This document shows, piece by piece, positions 43,587 through 51,758 of a stretch of 64,000 nucleotides of DNA. A program made the translations under genes and the position numbers. The notes under the pieces are model-generated. The model ran no database searches and was not told the DNA's origin. It was given only the letters and a program-made list of their open reading frames with translations. The DNA comes from Actibacterium ureilyticum (lineage in GTDB: Bacteria; Pseudomonadota; Alphaproteobacteria; Rhodobacterales; Rhodobacteraceae), in contig NZ_NSBT01000024.1 in NCBI RefSeq assembly GCF_002285435.1, forward strand, positions 372,001 through 436,000, read 5' to 3'. The number at the start of each line of letters is the position of its first letter. Within the stretch, counting starts at the first letter, position 1.

Positions 43587-45065
43587 TTATCCGGTGGGCG
43601 CGCGCCCCTGTCCGACATGGCGCCCGGCGGCTTCGGGCCGCGCCATGCCCGCCTGCGACGCGGCGATGCCGTCCAGCGCGGTCAGGATCGCGGGCGGCGC
43701 GGCAGAGCTGCGCCCGGCCGCCATGTCCACATGCAGCAACATCTGTTCGATGGTGGCAATCGCGACCCCGTCCGCCGCGCGGCAGATCTCGACCCAGACA
43801 TGCAGCCGCTTTTCGGAGTGATCCAGCAACTGCACCGACCCCCAAAGCGACGTGCCGACCCGGGCCTCGTCCAGGTGACGGATATGGCTTTCGACGGTGT
43901 AATAGCTGTGCCCACCCGCAACATAATCCAACCCCGCGCCGATCCGCGCCAGGAACGCATCGACCGTCTGCGAGCCGGCAAACAGATAGCGGCTTTCGGT
44001 CATGTGACCGTTATAGTCGATCCAGGACGGCAACACCGCGAAACGCGCGGTGATCAACCCGCGCGCCCCGTGTTCGTCCACAGGCGCGGCGGGCCGGGCC
44101 GCCGCCGCGATCCGGCGGTCATGGGCGTTCAGCACCCGCCCCGCGCCCCAATCGCGATCCTTCAGCGCGCGCAGGAACGCCACCAGATTGTCATCGCGGA
44201 TGCGTTCCAGTTCGCGGATGCTGTGCTGGCCCGATTGCGCATCCGACTGCGTCGCGATCAGGTCGACCAGCCGCGCATCGAAGGGCGGCACATCCATCAG
44301 CCGGGTCCAGGGCCAGGACAGGGCGGGGCCGAACTGCGCCATGAAATGCTTCATGCCCGCCTCGCCCCCCGCGATACGATAGGTCTCGAAAAGCCCCATC
44401 TGCGCCCAGCGCAGACCAAAGCTCATGCGGATGACCTCGTCGATCTCTTCGGTGGTGGCGACACCGTCATGGACCAGCCACAACGCCTCGCGCCACAGCG
44501 CCTCGAGCAGGCGGTCGCCGATATGGGCGTCGATCTCCTTGCGGACATGCAGCGGATACATGCCCACGCCGCGCAACAGGTCCTGGACGCCCGCCAATGT
44601 CTCGGGCGGGGTCCGGGGCGAGGGGACGAGTTCGACCAATGGCAGCAGATAGACCGGGTTGAACGGGTGCGCGACCAGGATCGCCCCGGGGTTCCGCGCG
44701 CCCTGTTGCAGATCCGAAGGTTTGAACCCCGATGTCGACGACCCCACCGGCGCTTGTGGATTGGCGGCCTGTATTTCGGCCAGGATCCGGTGTTTCAGCT
44801 CCAGCCGCTCGGGCACCGATTCCTGGATGTAATCGGCGCCAGCCACGGCTTCGGCAATGCTGGTGGCCAGGCTCAGCCGGCCTTCGGCGGGCAGGCCCGC
44901 ATCCGACAGCAGCGGCAGCGCCCGCCGGGCGTTGTCCAGCACCGCGTGCAGCTTGCGTTCCGCCTGTGGGTCGGGATCGAACAGCGCCACATCCCAGCCG
45001 TTCAGCAGGAACCGCGCGGCCCAGCCGCCGCCGATCACGCCGCCACCGATGATGGCCGCCTTCAT
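43587..45065 (-). CDS. cdhA: Fused L-carnitine 3-dehydrogenase and betainyl-CoA thioesterase
   Basis: This 492-residue protein combines two steps of carnitine breakdown. Residues 1 to about 320 are a 3-hydroxyacyl-CoA-dehydrogenase-fold NAD enzyme (IIGGGVIGGGWAARFLLNGW, AHPFNPVYLLPLVELVPSPR) like L-carnitine dehydrogenase. The C-terminal ~150 residues form a hot-dog thioesterase (VLPSWIDYNGHMTESRYLFA) like CdhB. In Pseudomonas these are separate CdhA and CdhB. The start overlaps the cdhC stop by four bases. With cdhC and a CdhR-like regulator adjacent, the assignment is well supported; substrate specificity is inferred. Confidence 0.85.
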   Translation of the reverse strand: MKAAIIGGGVIGGGWAARFLLNGWDVALFDPDPQAERKLHAVLDNARRALPLLSDAGLPAEGRLSLATSIAEAVAGADYIQESVPERLELKHRILAEIQAANPQAPVGSSTSGFKPSDLQQGARNPGAILVAHPFNPVYLLPLVELVPSPRTPPETLAGVQDLLRGVGMYPLHVRKEIDAHIGDRLLEALWREALWLVHDGVATTEEIDEVIRMSFGLRWAQMGLFETYRIAGGEAGMKHFMAQFGPALSWPWTRLMDVPPFDARLVDLIATQSDAQSGQHSIRELERIRDDNLVAFLRALKDRDWGAGRVLNAHDRRIAAAARPAAPVDEHGARGLITARFAVLPSWIDYNGHMTESRYLFAGSQTVDAFLARIGAGLDYVAGGHSYYTVESHIRHLDEARVGTSLWGSVQLLDHSEKRLHVWVEICRAADGVAIATIEQMLLHVDMAAGRSSAAPPAILTALDGIAASQAGMARPEAAGRHVGQGRAPTG

Positions 45066-45985
45066 GCCGTCACCTGCACCGGGGCGCGCTTGACCAGCCC
45101 CAGCCGGCTGCGCACCGCCTCCGGCCCGATGACGCGCGCGCCCAGGTTTTCGATGATACCGACCGCGCGCTCGACCAGTTCGGCATTGGTGGCCAGACGG
45201 CCCTTGCCCAGCCACAGGTTGTCTTCCAGACCGACACGCACATTGCCCCCCGCCAGCACCGCCGCCGCCACATAGGGCATCTGGTGCCGCCCCAGCGAAA
45301 AGGCCGACCAGATCCAGTCGTCGGGCACATTGTTGACCATCGCCAGAAAGGTGTTCAGATCGTCCGGCGCGCCCCAGGGCACGCCCATGCACAGCTGGAC
45401 CAGCGCCGGGCCCATCAGCGTGCCCTCGTCCACCAGTTGCCGGGCAAACCACAGATGGCCGGTGTCAAACGCCTCGATCTCGGGCTTGACGCCCAGCGCG
45501 GTCATCATGCCGCCCATCGCCCGCAGCATGCCGGGCGTGTTGGTCATGACGTAATCGGCCTCGGCGAAGTTCATGGTGCCGCAATCCAGCGTGCAGATCT
45601 CGGGCAGGCAGTCGGCGATATGGCGCATGCGCACACTGGCCCCGGCCATGTCGGTGCCAGCGGGGTTCAGCGGCAGCGGGGCCTCGACATCGCCGAACAC
45701 CATGTCGCCGCCCATCCCGGCGGTCAGGTTCAGCACCACATCGGTGCCGCTGTCGCGGATGCGTTCGGTCAGCTCGCGAAACAGCGCCGGATCGCGCGAC
45801 GGCGCGCCGGTTTCGGGATCGCGGACGTGGCAATGCACGATCGCCGCTCCCGCCTTGGCCGCTGCGATGGCGCTTTCGGCGATCTGTTGCGGCGAGCGGG
45901 GCACATGCGGGCTGCGATCCTGGGTGCCGCCGGAACCGGTCACGGCACAGGTGACGAAAACCTCGGGATTGGGGGCAAGCGGCAT
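45062..45985 (-). CDS. cdhC: 3-keto acid cleavage enzyme, BKACE/DUF849 family (dehydrocarnitine cleavage)
   Basis: BKACE enzymes use acetyl-CoA and zinc to split 3-keto acids; in carnitine catabolism CdhC turns dehydrocarnitine into betainyl-CoA and acetoacetate. The zinc motif HCHVRDPETG is visible, with VTCAVTGSGGTQDRSPHVPR at the N-terminus and VRVGLEDNLWLGKGRLATNA near the C-terminus. The ATG at 45985 has GCAGGAGAG upstream and is preferred to 46009. It is first in a two-gene operon with the fused dehydrogenase-thioesterase. Confidence 0.87.
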   Translation of the reverse strand: MPLAPNPEVFVTCAVTGSGGTQDRSPHVPRSPQQIAESAIAAAKAGAAIVHCHVRDPETGAPSRDPALFRELTERIRDSGTDVVLNLTAGMGGDMVFGDVEAPLPLNPAGTDMAGASVRMRHIADCLPEICTLDCGTMNFAEADYVMTNTPGMLRAMGGMMTALGVKPEIEAFDTGHLWFARQLVDEGTLMGPALVQLCMGVPWGAPDDLNTFLAMVNNVPDDWIWSAFSLGRHQMPYVAAAVLAGGNVRVGLEDNLWLGKGRLATNAELVERAVGIIENLGARVIGPEAVRSRLGLVKRAPVQVTA

Positions 45986-46108
45986 CGGACTCTCCTGCGT
46001 TGTCGCCATATCCTAGCCAGCCCGCGCGGGAATGGTTTACCTTTCTGGCAGCCTGTTTAACATATTCGGAAAAACCTGCCCGCCCGCTTCAAGGGCAAAA
46101 GGATCGAC

Positions 46109-47098
46109 ATGGCGCAGTTTCCATTTCTGCCATCGGCCGAACCGCTGGACATCGATATCCTAGTGCTGCCGCAGGCCGCGCTGCTGACCGTCGGCTCGAC
46201 AATCGATCCGCTGCGGGCGGCCAACCGGCATCTGGGCGCCCGGGCGTTTCGCTGGCGGATCCTCAGCATGGATGGCGGGGCGGTGCCGCTGACCGCAGGG
46301 GTGTCGCTGCCCGCCGATGCGGCATTGGGCGGTGGCCCCCCGGCATCGGGCCCCGCGCGGGCGCTTTTCGTGATCGCGGGCTATGGCGCGCGGGGCTTGT
46401 CGCAGGGGCCGCTGCTGCGGGATCTGCGGCGGCATGCGCGCGGCTGCCCCGTTCTGGCGGGGATCGACAGCGGGTGCTGGCCGCTGGCCGCCGCCGGGCT
46501 GCTGGCGGGGCGGCGGGTGACGACCCATTGGGAAGATCTGGAAGATTTCGCCGCCGCCCATCCCGAGCTGGAGGTGGTGCCCGACCGATACGTGATCAGC
46601 GGCCCCGTGCTGAGCGCCGGGGGGACCGGGCCGGTGCAGGATCTGATGCTGGACCTGATCGCCGCCCGGCATGGCGCGCATGTGGCGATGCAGGTGGCGG
46701 GCACCTTTATCATCGCCCAGCGCAGCGGCGCGGAATCCCAGGTAACCGCCATCGCCACGGGCCTGCGCGATGGCGGCGATCCACGGGTCAGCGCGGCGGT
46801 GGCGCGGCTTTCGGAATGTATCGACGCGCCAGAGCCCGTGGCCCGCACCGCCGCCGCCGTGGGCCTGTCCGCGCGGCGGCTTCAGACGCTGTTTCGCGCC
46901 CAGATCGGGATCGGTCCGGGCGAATACGCGCTGGAAATGCGGTTGCAGGCGGCGCGCCGGCTGGTGGTCGATACACGCCACCCGATGGCCGAGGTCGCGC
47001 TGCGCAGCGGCTTCAACTCGCTTCCCGCCTTCAGCCGCGCATTCCGCCGCCGGTTCGGACAACCGGCGGCTACCGTCCGGCGGTCGCACCGGTCCTGA
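46109..47098 (+). CDS. AraC/GlxA-family regulator with DJ-1-like domain (CdhR-like)
   Basis: This 329-residue regulator has an N-terminal DJ-1/PfpI-like class I amidotransferase fold (IDILVLPQAALLTVGSTIDP; CPVLAGIDSGCWPLAAAGL) and a C-terminal AraC helix-turn-helix pair (RRLQTLFRAQIGIGPGEYAL; FNSLPAFSRAFRRRFGQPAA). This layout is that of CdhR/GbdR, activators of carnitine and glycine betaine catabolism. It is divergent from cdhC across 123 bases, so it probably activates that operon in response to carnitine or its product. Confidence 0.87.
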   Translation: MAQFPFLPSAEPLDIDILVLPQAALLTVGSTIDPLRAANRHLGARAFRWRILSMDGGAVPLTAGVSLPADAALGGGPPASGPARALFVIAGYGARGLSQGPLLRDLRRHARGCPVLAGIDSGCWPLAAAGLLAGRRVTTHWEDLEDFAAAHPELEVVPDRYVISGPVLSAGGTGPVQDLMLDLIAARHGAHVAMQVAGTFIIAQRSGAESQVTAIATGLRDGGDPRVSAAVARLSECIDAPEPVARTAAAVGLSARRLQTLFRAQIGIGPGEYALEMRLQAARRLVVDTRHPMAEVALRSGFNSLPAFSRAFRRRFGQPAATVRRSHRS

Positions 47099-47112
47099 TC
47101 GACCCGGACGCC

Positions 47113-47778
47113 TTAGGGGTCGCGCACCGTCACCGCCGCCAGAATGCTGCGCACAACGGTTTCGCGCAGATGGGCCTGTGCCGGTGCGGAAAACAGCGCA
47201 TCCCCGAAATTGATCGAAAAGGTCGTCTGGTTCGACACGTTGAAGAACGACATGGCGCTGATCTGCCAGTGGATTTCCAGCGGCGACACATCCGCGCGGA
47301 ACACCCCCGCCGCCTTGCCCGCTGCACAGATCCGCGTGATCTGTGCGATGACGGGCGTATTGGTCGCGCTCAGCCGGTCGCTTTGGACCATGTGGTGGCC
47401 ATCGTGGATATTCTCGATCATCACCAGACGGATGAAATCCTCGTTCGCGCGGTGGTGATCGAAGGTGAATTCGACCAGCTTGCGCAACGCATCGACGGGC
47501 GGCATCCCGTCCAGATCCAGCGCGGCCTCGGCCCGCCGCACGCTTTGATAAGCCTCTTCCAGAACGGCGCGATAAAGCCCCTCCTTGTCGCCGAAATAAT
47601 AGAAGATCATCCGCTTCGAGGTCTGGGTCTTTTCGGAAATCACCTGGATACGCGCACCCGAAAGACCGTGCCGGGCGAACTCTGTCCGCGCCGCGCGCAG
47701 GATGTCGGCGCGCACCGCCTCTGGGTTCTGCTTCCACTTACGCGACTGTTTTTTCGGCTCTTTTTCGGTCTTTTCCAT
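47113..47778 (-). CDS. TetR family transcriptional regulator
   Basis: This 221-residue regulator begins with a Lys-rich leader, then the TetR helix-turn-helix (ILRAARTEFARHGLSGARIQ; TSKRMIFYYFGDKEGLYRAV). The C-terminal ligand domain (VDALRKLVEFTFDHHRANED) is typical of the TetR_C. It is divergent from the shikimate-dehydrogenase operon and two 18-base direct repeats lie in the shared 157-base promoter region, so it likely represses that operon until an aromatic precursor appears. Confidence 0.87.
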   Translation of the reverse strand: MEKTEKEPKKQSRKWKQNPEAVRADILRAARTEFARHGLSGARIQVISEKTQTSKRMIFYYFGDKEGLYRAVLEEAYQSVRRAEAALDLDGMPPVDALRKLVEFTFDHHRANEDFIRLVMIENIHDGHHMVQSDRLSATNTPVIAQITRICAAGKAAGVFRADVSPLEIHWQISAMSFFNVSNQTTFSINFGDALFSAPAQAHLRETVVRSILAAVTVRDP

Positions 47779-47844
47779 CGCCCGGGCGCGCCTCCTGTCT
47801 GTGGCCGAGACTAGGCCGTCGCGGCGCTTGCCTCAACCCTCATT

Positions 47845-47893
47845 TTAACCGCTCGGTACATTTGGATTGACCAAATTAACCACCGGGTACATT
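47845..47893. promoter_or_regulatory. Paired 18-base direct repeats, candidate TetR operators
   Basis: TTAACCGCTCGGTACATT (47845-47862) and TTAACCACCGGGTACATT (47876-47893) match in 15 of 18 positions. Their starts are 31 bases apart, three helical turns, so a protein would see them on the same face. Each has a partial dyad (ACCG..CGGT in the first), as TetR-family operators often do. They sit between the divergent TetR gene and the GTG start of the dehydrogenase gene. Confidence 0.5.
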
Positions 47894-47935
47894 CTGAAGT
47901 CGTCGATTCGTCGACACCGATGGAGGAGGACAATC

Positions 47936-48838
47936 GTGCAGCCGCTTGAAACAGCGACAGAGCCTTGCGCGCTTTTGCGGACCGGTCTGGTCGGCAAGGG
48001 CATCGCCCTGTCGCGTACGCCCGCCATGCACATGGCCGAGGCACAGGGTCAGGGGCTTTGCTGCGACTATCGCCTGCATGACATGGACGCGCCGGAAAAC
48101 GCCGGCATCACACTGGCGCAAAAGCTCGATCAGCTGGAACAGCTTGGCTATGCGGGGGTGAATGTCACCTATCCCTACAAGATCGCGGTGATCGACCACC
48201 TGACCGAAATGTCGGAAAACGCCGCCGCCGTAGGGGCCGTAAACACCGTTGTGTTTCGTGACGGCAAACGTTGCGGGCACAACACCGATCTGTGGGGGTT
48301 CGCCGAAGGCTTTCGCCGGGAATTCGGCAACACGGGCCACGATCACGCGCTGCTTGTCGGGGCGGGTGGGGCCGGTGTTGCGGTGGCGCATGCGCTGATC
48401 GATTGTGGCATTGCACGCCTGTCGATCCACGATACCGATCCCGACCGCGCCGCCCAACTGGCCCATCAGGTCACCCGCAACAGGCCCGGCGCCCGGGCAC
48501 AGATCACCGAAGATATCGCCGCGCTGATCGCCCGCGACCGCCCGCAGGGCGTGGTCAACGCCACGCCGATGGGCATGGCGAAACTGCCCGGCTCGGCCTT
48601 TCCGGTTGCGCTTTTGTCGGCCGATATGTGGGTGGCCGATATCGTCTATTTCCCGCTGGAAACAGAGCTTCTGCGCGGCGCCCGGGCACGTGGCTGCCGC
48701 ACGCTGGAAGGCGCGGGCATGGCCGTTTATCAGGCGGTGCGCGCCTTTGAACTGTTTACGGGGCGGCCCGCCGACCCCCAGCGGATGAAGGCGACATTCG
48801 ACGCCTTCGATCACGAAACCCGCATTCTGCGGCCTTGA
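47936..48838 (+). CDS. Quinate/shikimate dehydrogenase (AroE family)
   Basis: This 300-residue AroE-family enzyme oxidises shikimate or quinate with NAD(P). The catalytic Lys is in GVNVTYPYKIAVIDHL, Asp in GHNTDLWGFAEGF, and the nucleotide loop is LLVGAGGAGVAVAHALI. It starts with GTG at 47936 behind GGAGGAGGAC, rather than at an upstream in-frame ATG. The catabolic context (TetR, TRAP transporter, dehydroshikimate dehydratase) points to degradation rather than aromatic biosynthesis, probably as a second AroE paralogue. Confidence 0.88.
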   Translation: MQPLETATEPCALLRTGLVGKGIALSRTPAMHMAEAQGQGLCCDYRLHDMDAPENAGITLAQKLDQLEQLGYAGVNVTYPYKIAVIDHLTEMSENAAAVGAVNTVVFRDGKRCGHNTDLWGFAEGFRREFGNTGHDHALLVGAGGAGVAVAHALIDCGIARLSIHDTDPDRAAQLAHQVTRNRPGARAQITEDIAALIARDRPQGVVNATPMGMAKLPGSAFPVALLSADMWVADIVYFPLETELLRGARARGCRTLEGAGMAVYQAVRAFELFTGRPADPQRMKATFDAFDHETRILRP

Positions 48839-48859
48839 ACGTTAACGGGAGGAAACATC

Positions 48860-49864
48860 ATGACGTTTAACTGGACCAACCTTGCAGCCAGCGCTGCGCT
48901 GACCCTTGGCCTGGCGGCCGGCGCACAGGCACAGACCCTGCGCGTGGCGCATGTGGACCCCGACGAGTGGACCGCATCGAAGAAAGGCGCCGCCGCCCAT
49001 ATCTTCAAGAACATCGTCGAAGGCGAAACCGACCTGACGGTGGAGCTGTTCCCCGCGGGCGCCCTGGGCAACGAGACCGAGCTGGTCGGCCAGGTGCAGG
49101 AGGGTCTGACCCAGGTCGCCATCGTGTCGGGCGCGATGTCCAAGGCCTGTCCGGCGGCGGGTGTGCTGGATATCCCCTATACATTTTCGTCAGCCACCAT
49201 CGCCTGGGACGTTCTGGACGGTGATTTCGGCGACGCGCTGGCCCAGCATTGCCTGGAACAGACCGGCCTGCGCACGCTGGCCTATGGCGAAACCGGTTTC
49301 CGCAATTTCACCAACGGCACCCGCGAGATCCGCACCCCCGCCGACATGCAGGGCCTGAAATTCCGCGTCCAGCCGATCCCGCTTTATGTCGAGATGGTCA
49401 AGGGCCTGGGCGGCGAGCCGACCCCGATCGCGTGGACCGAACTGCCCAACGCGCTGTCGACCGGTGTGGTCGATGGCCAGGAAAACCCGGTTGGCGTGAT
49501 CTACAACAACGGCCTGCACAAGCTGCAGAAATACATGACGCTGGACGGCCACGTCTATGCCGCGGACTTCATCGTGATCTCGGACGAATTCTTCGCCACG
49601 CTTAGCCCCGCCGAACAGGCCGTGGTGGCCAAGGCCGCGCGCGTGGCGGGCAACATGGGCCGCTCGATCCAGCAATGGGGCACCGCCGAGGGCGTGAACA
49701 AGGTGCAGGAGGAAGGCATGCAGGTCTATGCCCCGACCGCCGAGGAAATCGCCATGTTCGCCGAAAAGGCACAGCCTGCCGTGGTGGAATATCTGCGCGG
49801 TGAACTGGGCGAGGACGCGGTCTGGATCGACCGGCTGCAACAGGCCGTCGCCGCCGCGAACTAG
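48860..49864 (+). CDS. dctP: TRAP transporter substrate-binding protein, DctP family
   Basis: This 334-residue periplasmic binding protein has a Sec signal (LAASAALTLGLAAGAQAQ) and DctP motifs AGVLDIPYTFSSATIAWDV and the conserved MQGLKFRVQPIPLYVEM, whose Arg commonly contacts the ligand's carboxylate. It is the extracytoplasmic receptor for the DctQM permease encoded next. A strong hairpin follows it, likely giving more receptor than permease. In context the ligand is probably quinate or shikimate. Confidence 0.93.
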   Translation: MTFNWTNLAASAALTLGLAAGAQAQTLRVAHVDPDEWTASKKGAAAHIFKNIVEGETDLTVELFPAGALGNETELVGQVQEGLTQVAIVSGAMSKACPAAGVLDIPYTFSSATIAWDVLDGDFGDALAQHCLEQTGLRTLAYGETGFRNFTNGTREIRTPADMQGLKFRVQPIPLYVEMVKGLGGEPTPIAWTELPNALSTGVVDGQENPVGVIYNNGLHKLQKYMTLDGHVYAADFIVISDEFFATLSPAEQAVVAKAARVAGNMGRSIQQWGTAEGVNKVQEEGMQVYAPTAEEIAMFAEKAQPAVVEYLRGELGEDAVWIDRLQQAVAAAN

Positions 49865-49876
49865 GCTGAAACCTAC

Positions 49877-49900
49877 GGGCGTGCCGGTCCCGGCGCGCCC
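49877..49900 (+). terminator. GC hairpin between dctP and dctQ, probable attenuator
   Basis: GGGCG-GCCGG (49877-49887) pairs with CCGGC-CGCCC (49890-49900) with one internal T-G pair and a two-base loop, followed by CGCTTTC. It resembles partial terminators placed after binding-protein genes to raise their mRNA level relative to the permease genes. The T-run is poor, so readthrough is expected. Confidence 0.45.
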
Positions 49901-49921
49901 GCTTTCGACAGGGGCGCATCG

Positions 49922-50458
49922 ATGCAACAGATACAGAACGGTTTCAGACGCTTCTTCGCCTTTGGGGCGGGATGTTCGATGGCGCTGGTGTTTGCGATCA
50001 TCTTCTTCAACGCGCTGCGCCGGTACACCTTGGGCAAATCCATCGCCTGGGGCGAAGAGCTGCCGATCTATCTGACCATATACGGTGTGATGTTCGGGAT
50101 CTCGTATGCCTATATGACCGACCGGCATATCCGGTTCGCCATCCTGGCCGATCTGCTGTCGCATCGGCTGCGCCATCTGCTGGCCCTGACCTCGGACCTG
50201 TTGACCATCGCCACCGGGATCACGCTGGCGCTGGCCGGTCACGCCTTTGCCCTGCGGCGCGGGCATATCGACAGTTCGGGCCTGAAATCCGCCGCCGACG
50301 GGCTGGCCACGACATTCGGCCTGCCCGTGCTGGAGGGGGTCGGCAAGCTGGGCACCTGGCAATATGCGATTGCCATCGGTGGCGGGATGCTGGCCATCGC
50401 CGCCGCGCTGCGGTTCGTCGCACGGCTGAGCGCAGCACAGCGGAGCACCCCCGCATGA
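49922..50458 (+). CDS. dctQ: TRAP transporter small permease, DctQ family
   Basis: This 178-residue inner-membrane protein has four hydrophobic helices (FFAFGAGCSMALVFAIIFFN; IYLTIYGVMFGISYAYMTD; ALTSDLLTIATGITLALAGH; YAIAIGGGMLAIAAALRFV) and the WGEELPIYLTIYG pattern of DctQ. It partners DctM, whose gene overlaps its end by ATGA. Confidence 0.9.
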   Translation: MQQIQNGFRRFFAFGAGCSMALVFAIIFFNALRRYTLGKSIAWGEELPIYLTIYGVMFGISYAYMTDRHIRFAILADLLSHRLRHLLALTSDLLTIATGITLALAGHAFALRRGHIDSSGLKSAADGLATTFGLPVLEGVGKLGTWQYAIAIGGGMLAIAAALRFVARLSAAQRSTPA

Positions 50459-51732
50459 TCTATGCCATCCTGATCATTGGCCTTGTCATCGGCGCCCCCA
50501 TCGCCATCGCCATTCTGGCGGCGCTTTTGGGTTTCATGGCCACCAATGACGCGCCCTATGCGATCCGCATCGTCGCGACCGAGGTCTTCCGCAGCCTGAA
50601 CTCGTTTCCGCTGCTGGCCATCCCGCTGTTCGTCCTGGCGGGCGAGTTGATGAACGAAAGCGGCATCACCGGGCGGATCATCGCCTTTGCCAATGTCATC
50701 GTGGGCCGGATGCGCGCGGGGCTGGCAATGGTGAATATCTGGGCCTCGGTCATCTTCGCGGGCCTGTCGGGATCGGCGGTCGCCGACACATCCGCCATTG
50801 GCCGCGTCTTCATCCCGGAGATGGAGAAACACGGCTATGATCGCAGCTTTGCCGCCGCGCTGACCGCCGCGTCATCGGTCATCGGGCCGATCATCCCGCC
50901 CTCGATCCCGGTGATCATCTATGCGCTGATCGTGTCGGGCGTCTCGGTCCCGGCGCTGTTTCTGGCGGGCGTTATTCCGGGGCTGCTGCTGGCGGTGTTC
51001 CTGTCGGTCTATGTGATGCTGACGGTCAAGGTTCAGGACCCGCTGCAGGGCGCCGATACGCTGGCGGCCACGCCCCCGGGCACCGCGCTGCGTCAGGGGA
51101 TCCTGCCGCTTCTGATGCCGGTCTTCGTCGTCGGCTCGATCCTGATGGGGATCGTCACCCCGACCGAGGCTGCGGCCTTTGCCGTCGCCTATGCGCTGGT
51201 GCTGGGGCTGTTCGTCTATCGCCGGATCACGCTTTCCGCCCTGCCCCGCCTGTTCGCCGACGCCATGCGCGACAGCTCGGTCATCCTGATCATCATCGCG
51301 GCCGTGGGCGCGGCGAACTGGTTGCTGACCTATAGCCGGGTGCCGAACATGCTGACCGACTGGGTGCTGGGCAACGTGTCGGGACAGACCGCGTTCCTGC
51401 TGGCGGTGATCGTGCTGTTCCTGTTCGTGGGCCTGTTCCTGGAAGGGATCGCCGCGATGCTGGTTCTGGTGCCCATCCTGCACCCGATTGCGGTATCGCT
51501 GGGCGTCGACCCGATCCATTTCGGCATTCTGGTCATCTTCAACCTGATGATCGGCCTGATCACCCCGCCACTTGGCCTGTGCCTGTTCGTGGCCGAGGGG
51601 GTCGCCAATGTGGGCATGGCCCGCCTGACACGGGCGATCCTGCCGTTCTTCTTGGTCGAGGTTCTGGTGCTTCTGATCCTGACCTTCGTGCCCGCAACCG
51701 TCACCTGGCTGCCATCGGTGCTGGGCTACTGA
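50455..51732 (+). CDS. dctM: TRAP transporter large permease, DctM family
   Basis: This 425-residue protein has about twelve membrane helices and the DctM signatures NSFPLLAIPLFVLAGELMN, GLSGSAVADTSAIGRVFIP, TAASSVIGPIIPPSIPVIIY and FGILVIFNLMIGLITPPLGL. It is the sodium-coupled transport subunit. It overlaps dctQ by four bases and precedes quiC by 26 bases. Confidence 0.94.
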   Translation: MIYAILIIGLVIGAPIAIAILAALLGFMATNDAPYAIRIVATEVFRSLNSFPLLAIPLFVLAGELMNESGITGRIIAFANVIVGRMRAGLAMVNIWASVIFAGLSGSAVADTSAIGRVFIPEMEKHGYDRSFAAALTAASSVIGPIIPPSIPVIIYALIVSGVSVPALFLAGVIPGLLLAVFLSVYVMLTVKVQDPLQGADTLAATPPGTALRQGILPLLMPVFVVGSILMGIVTPTEAAAFAVAYALVLGLFVYRRITLSALPRLFADAMRDSSVILIIIAAVGAANWLLTYSRVPNMLTDWVLGNVSGQTAFLLAVIVLFLFVGLFLEGIAAMLVLVPILHPIAVSLGVDPIHFGILVIFNLMIGLITPPLGLCLFVAEGVANVGMARLTRAILPFFLVEVLVLLILTFVPATVTWLPSVLGY

Positions 51733-51758
51733 CCCGCGCCAATCAAAGGACCCGCCCC

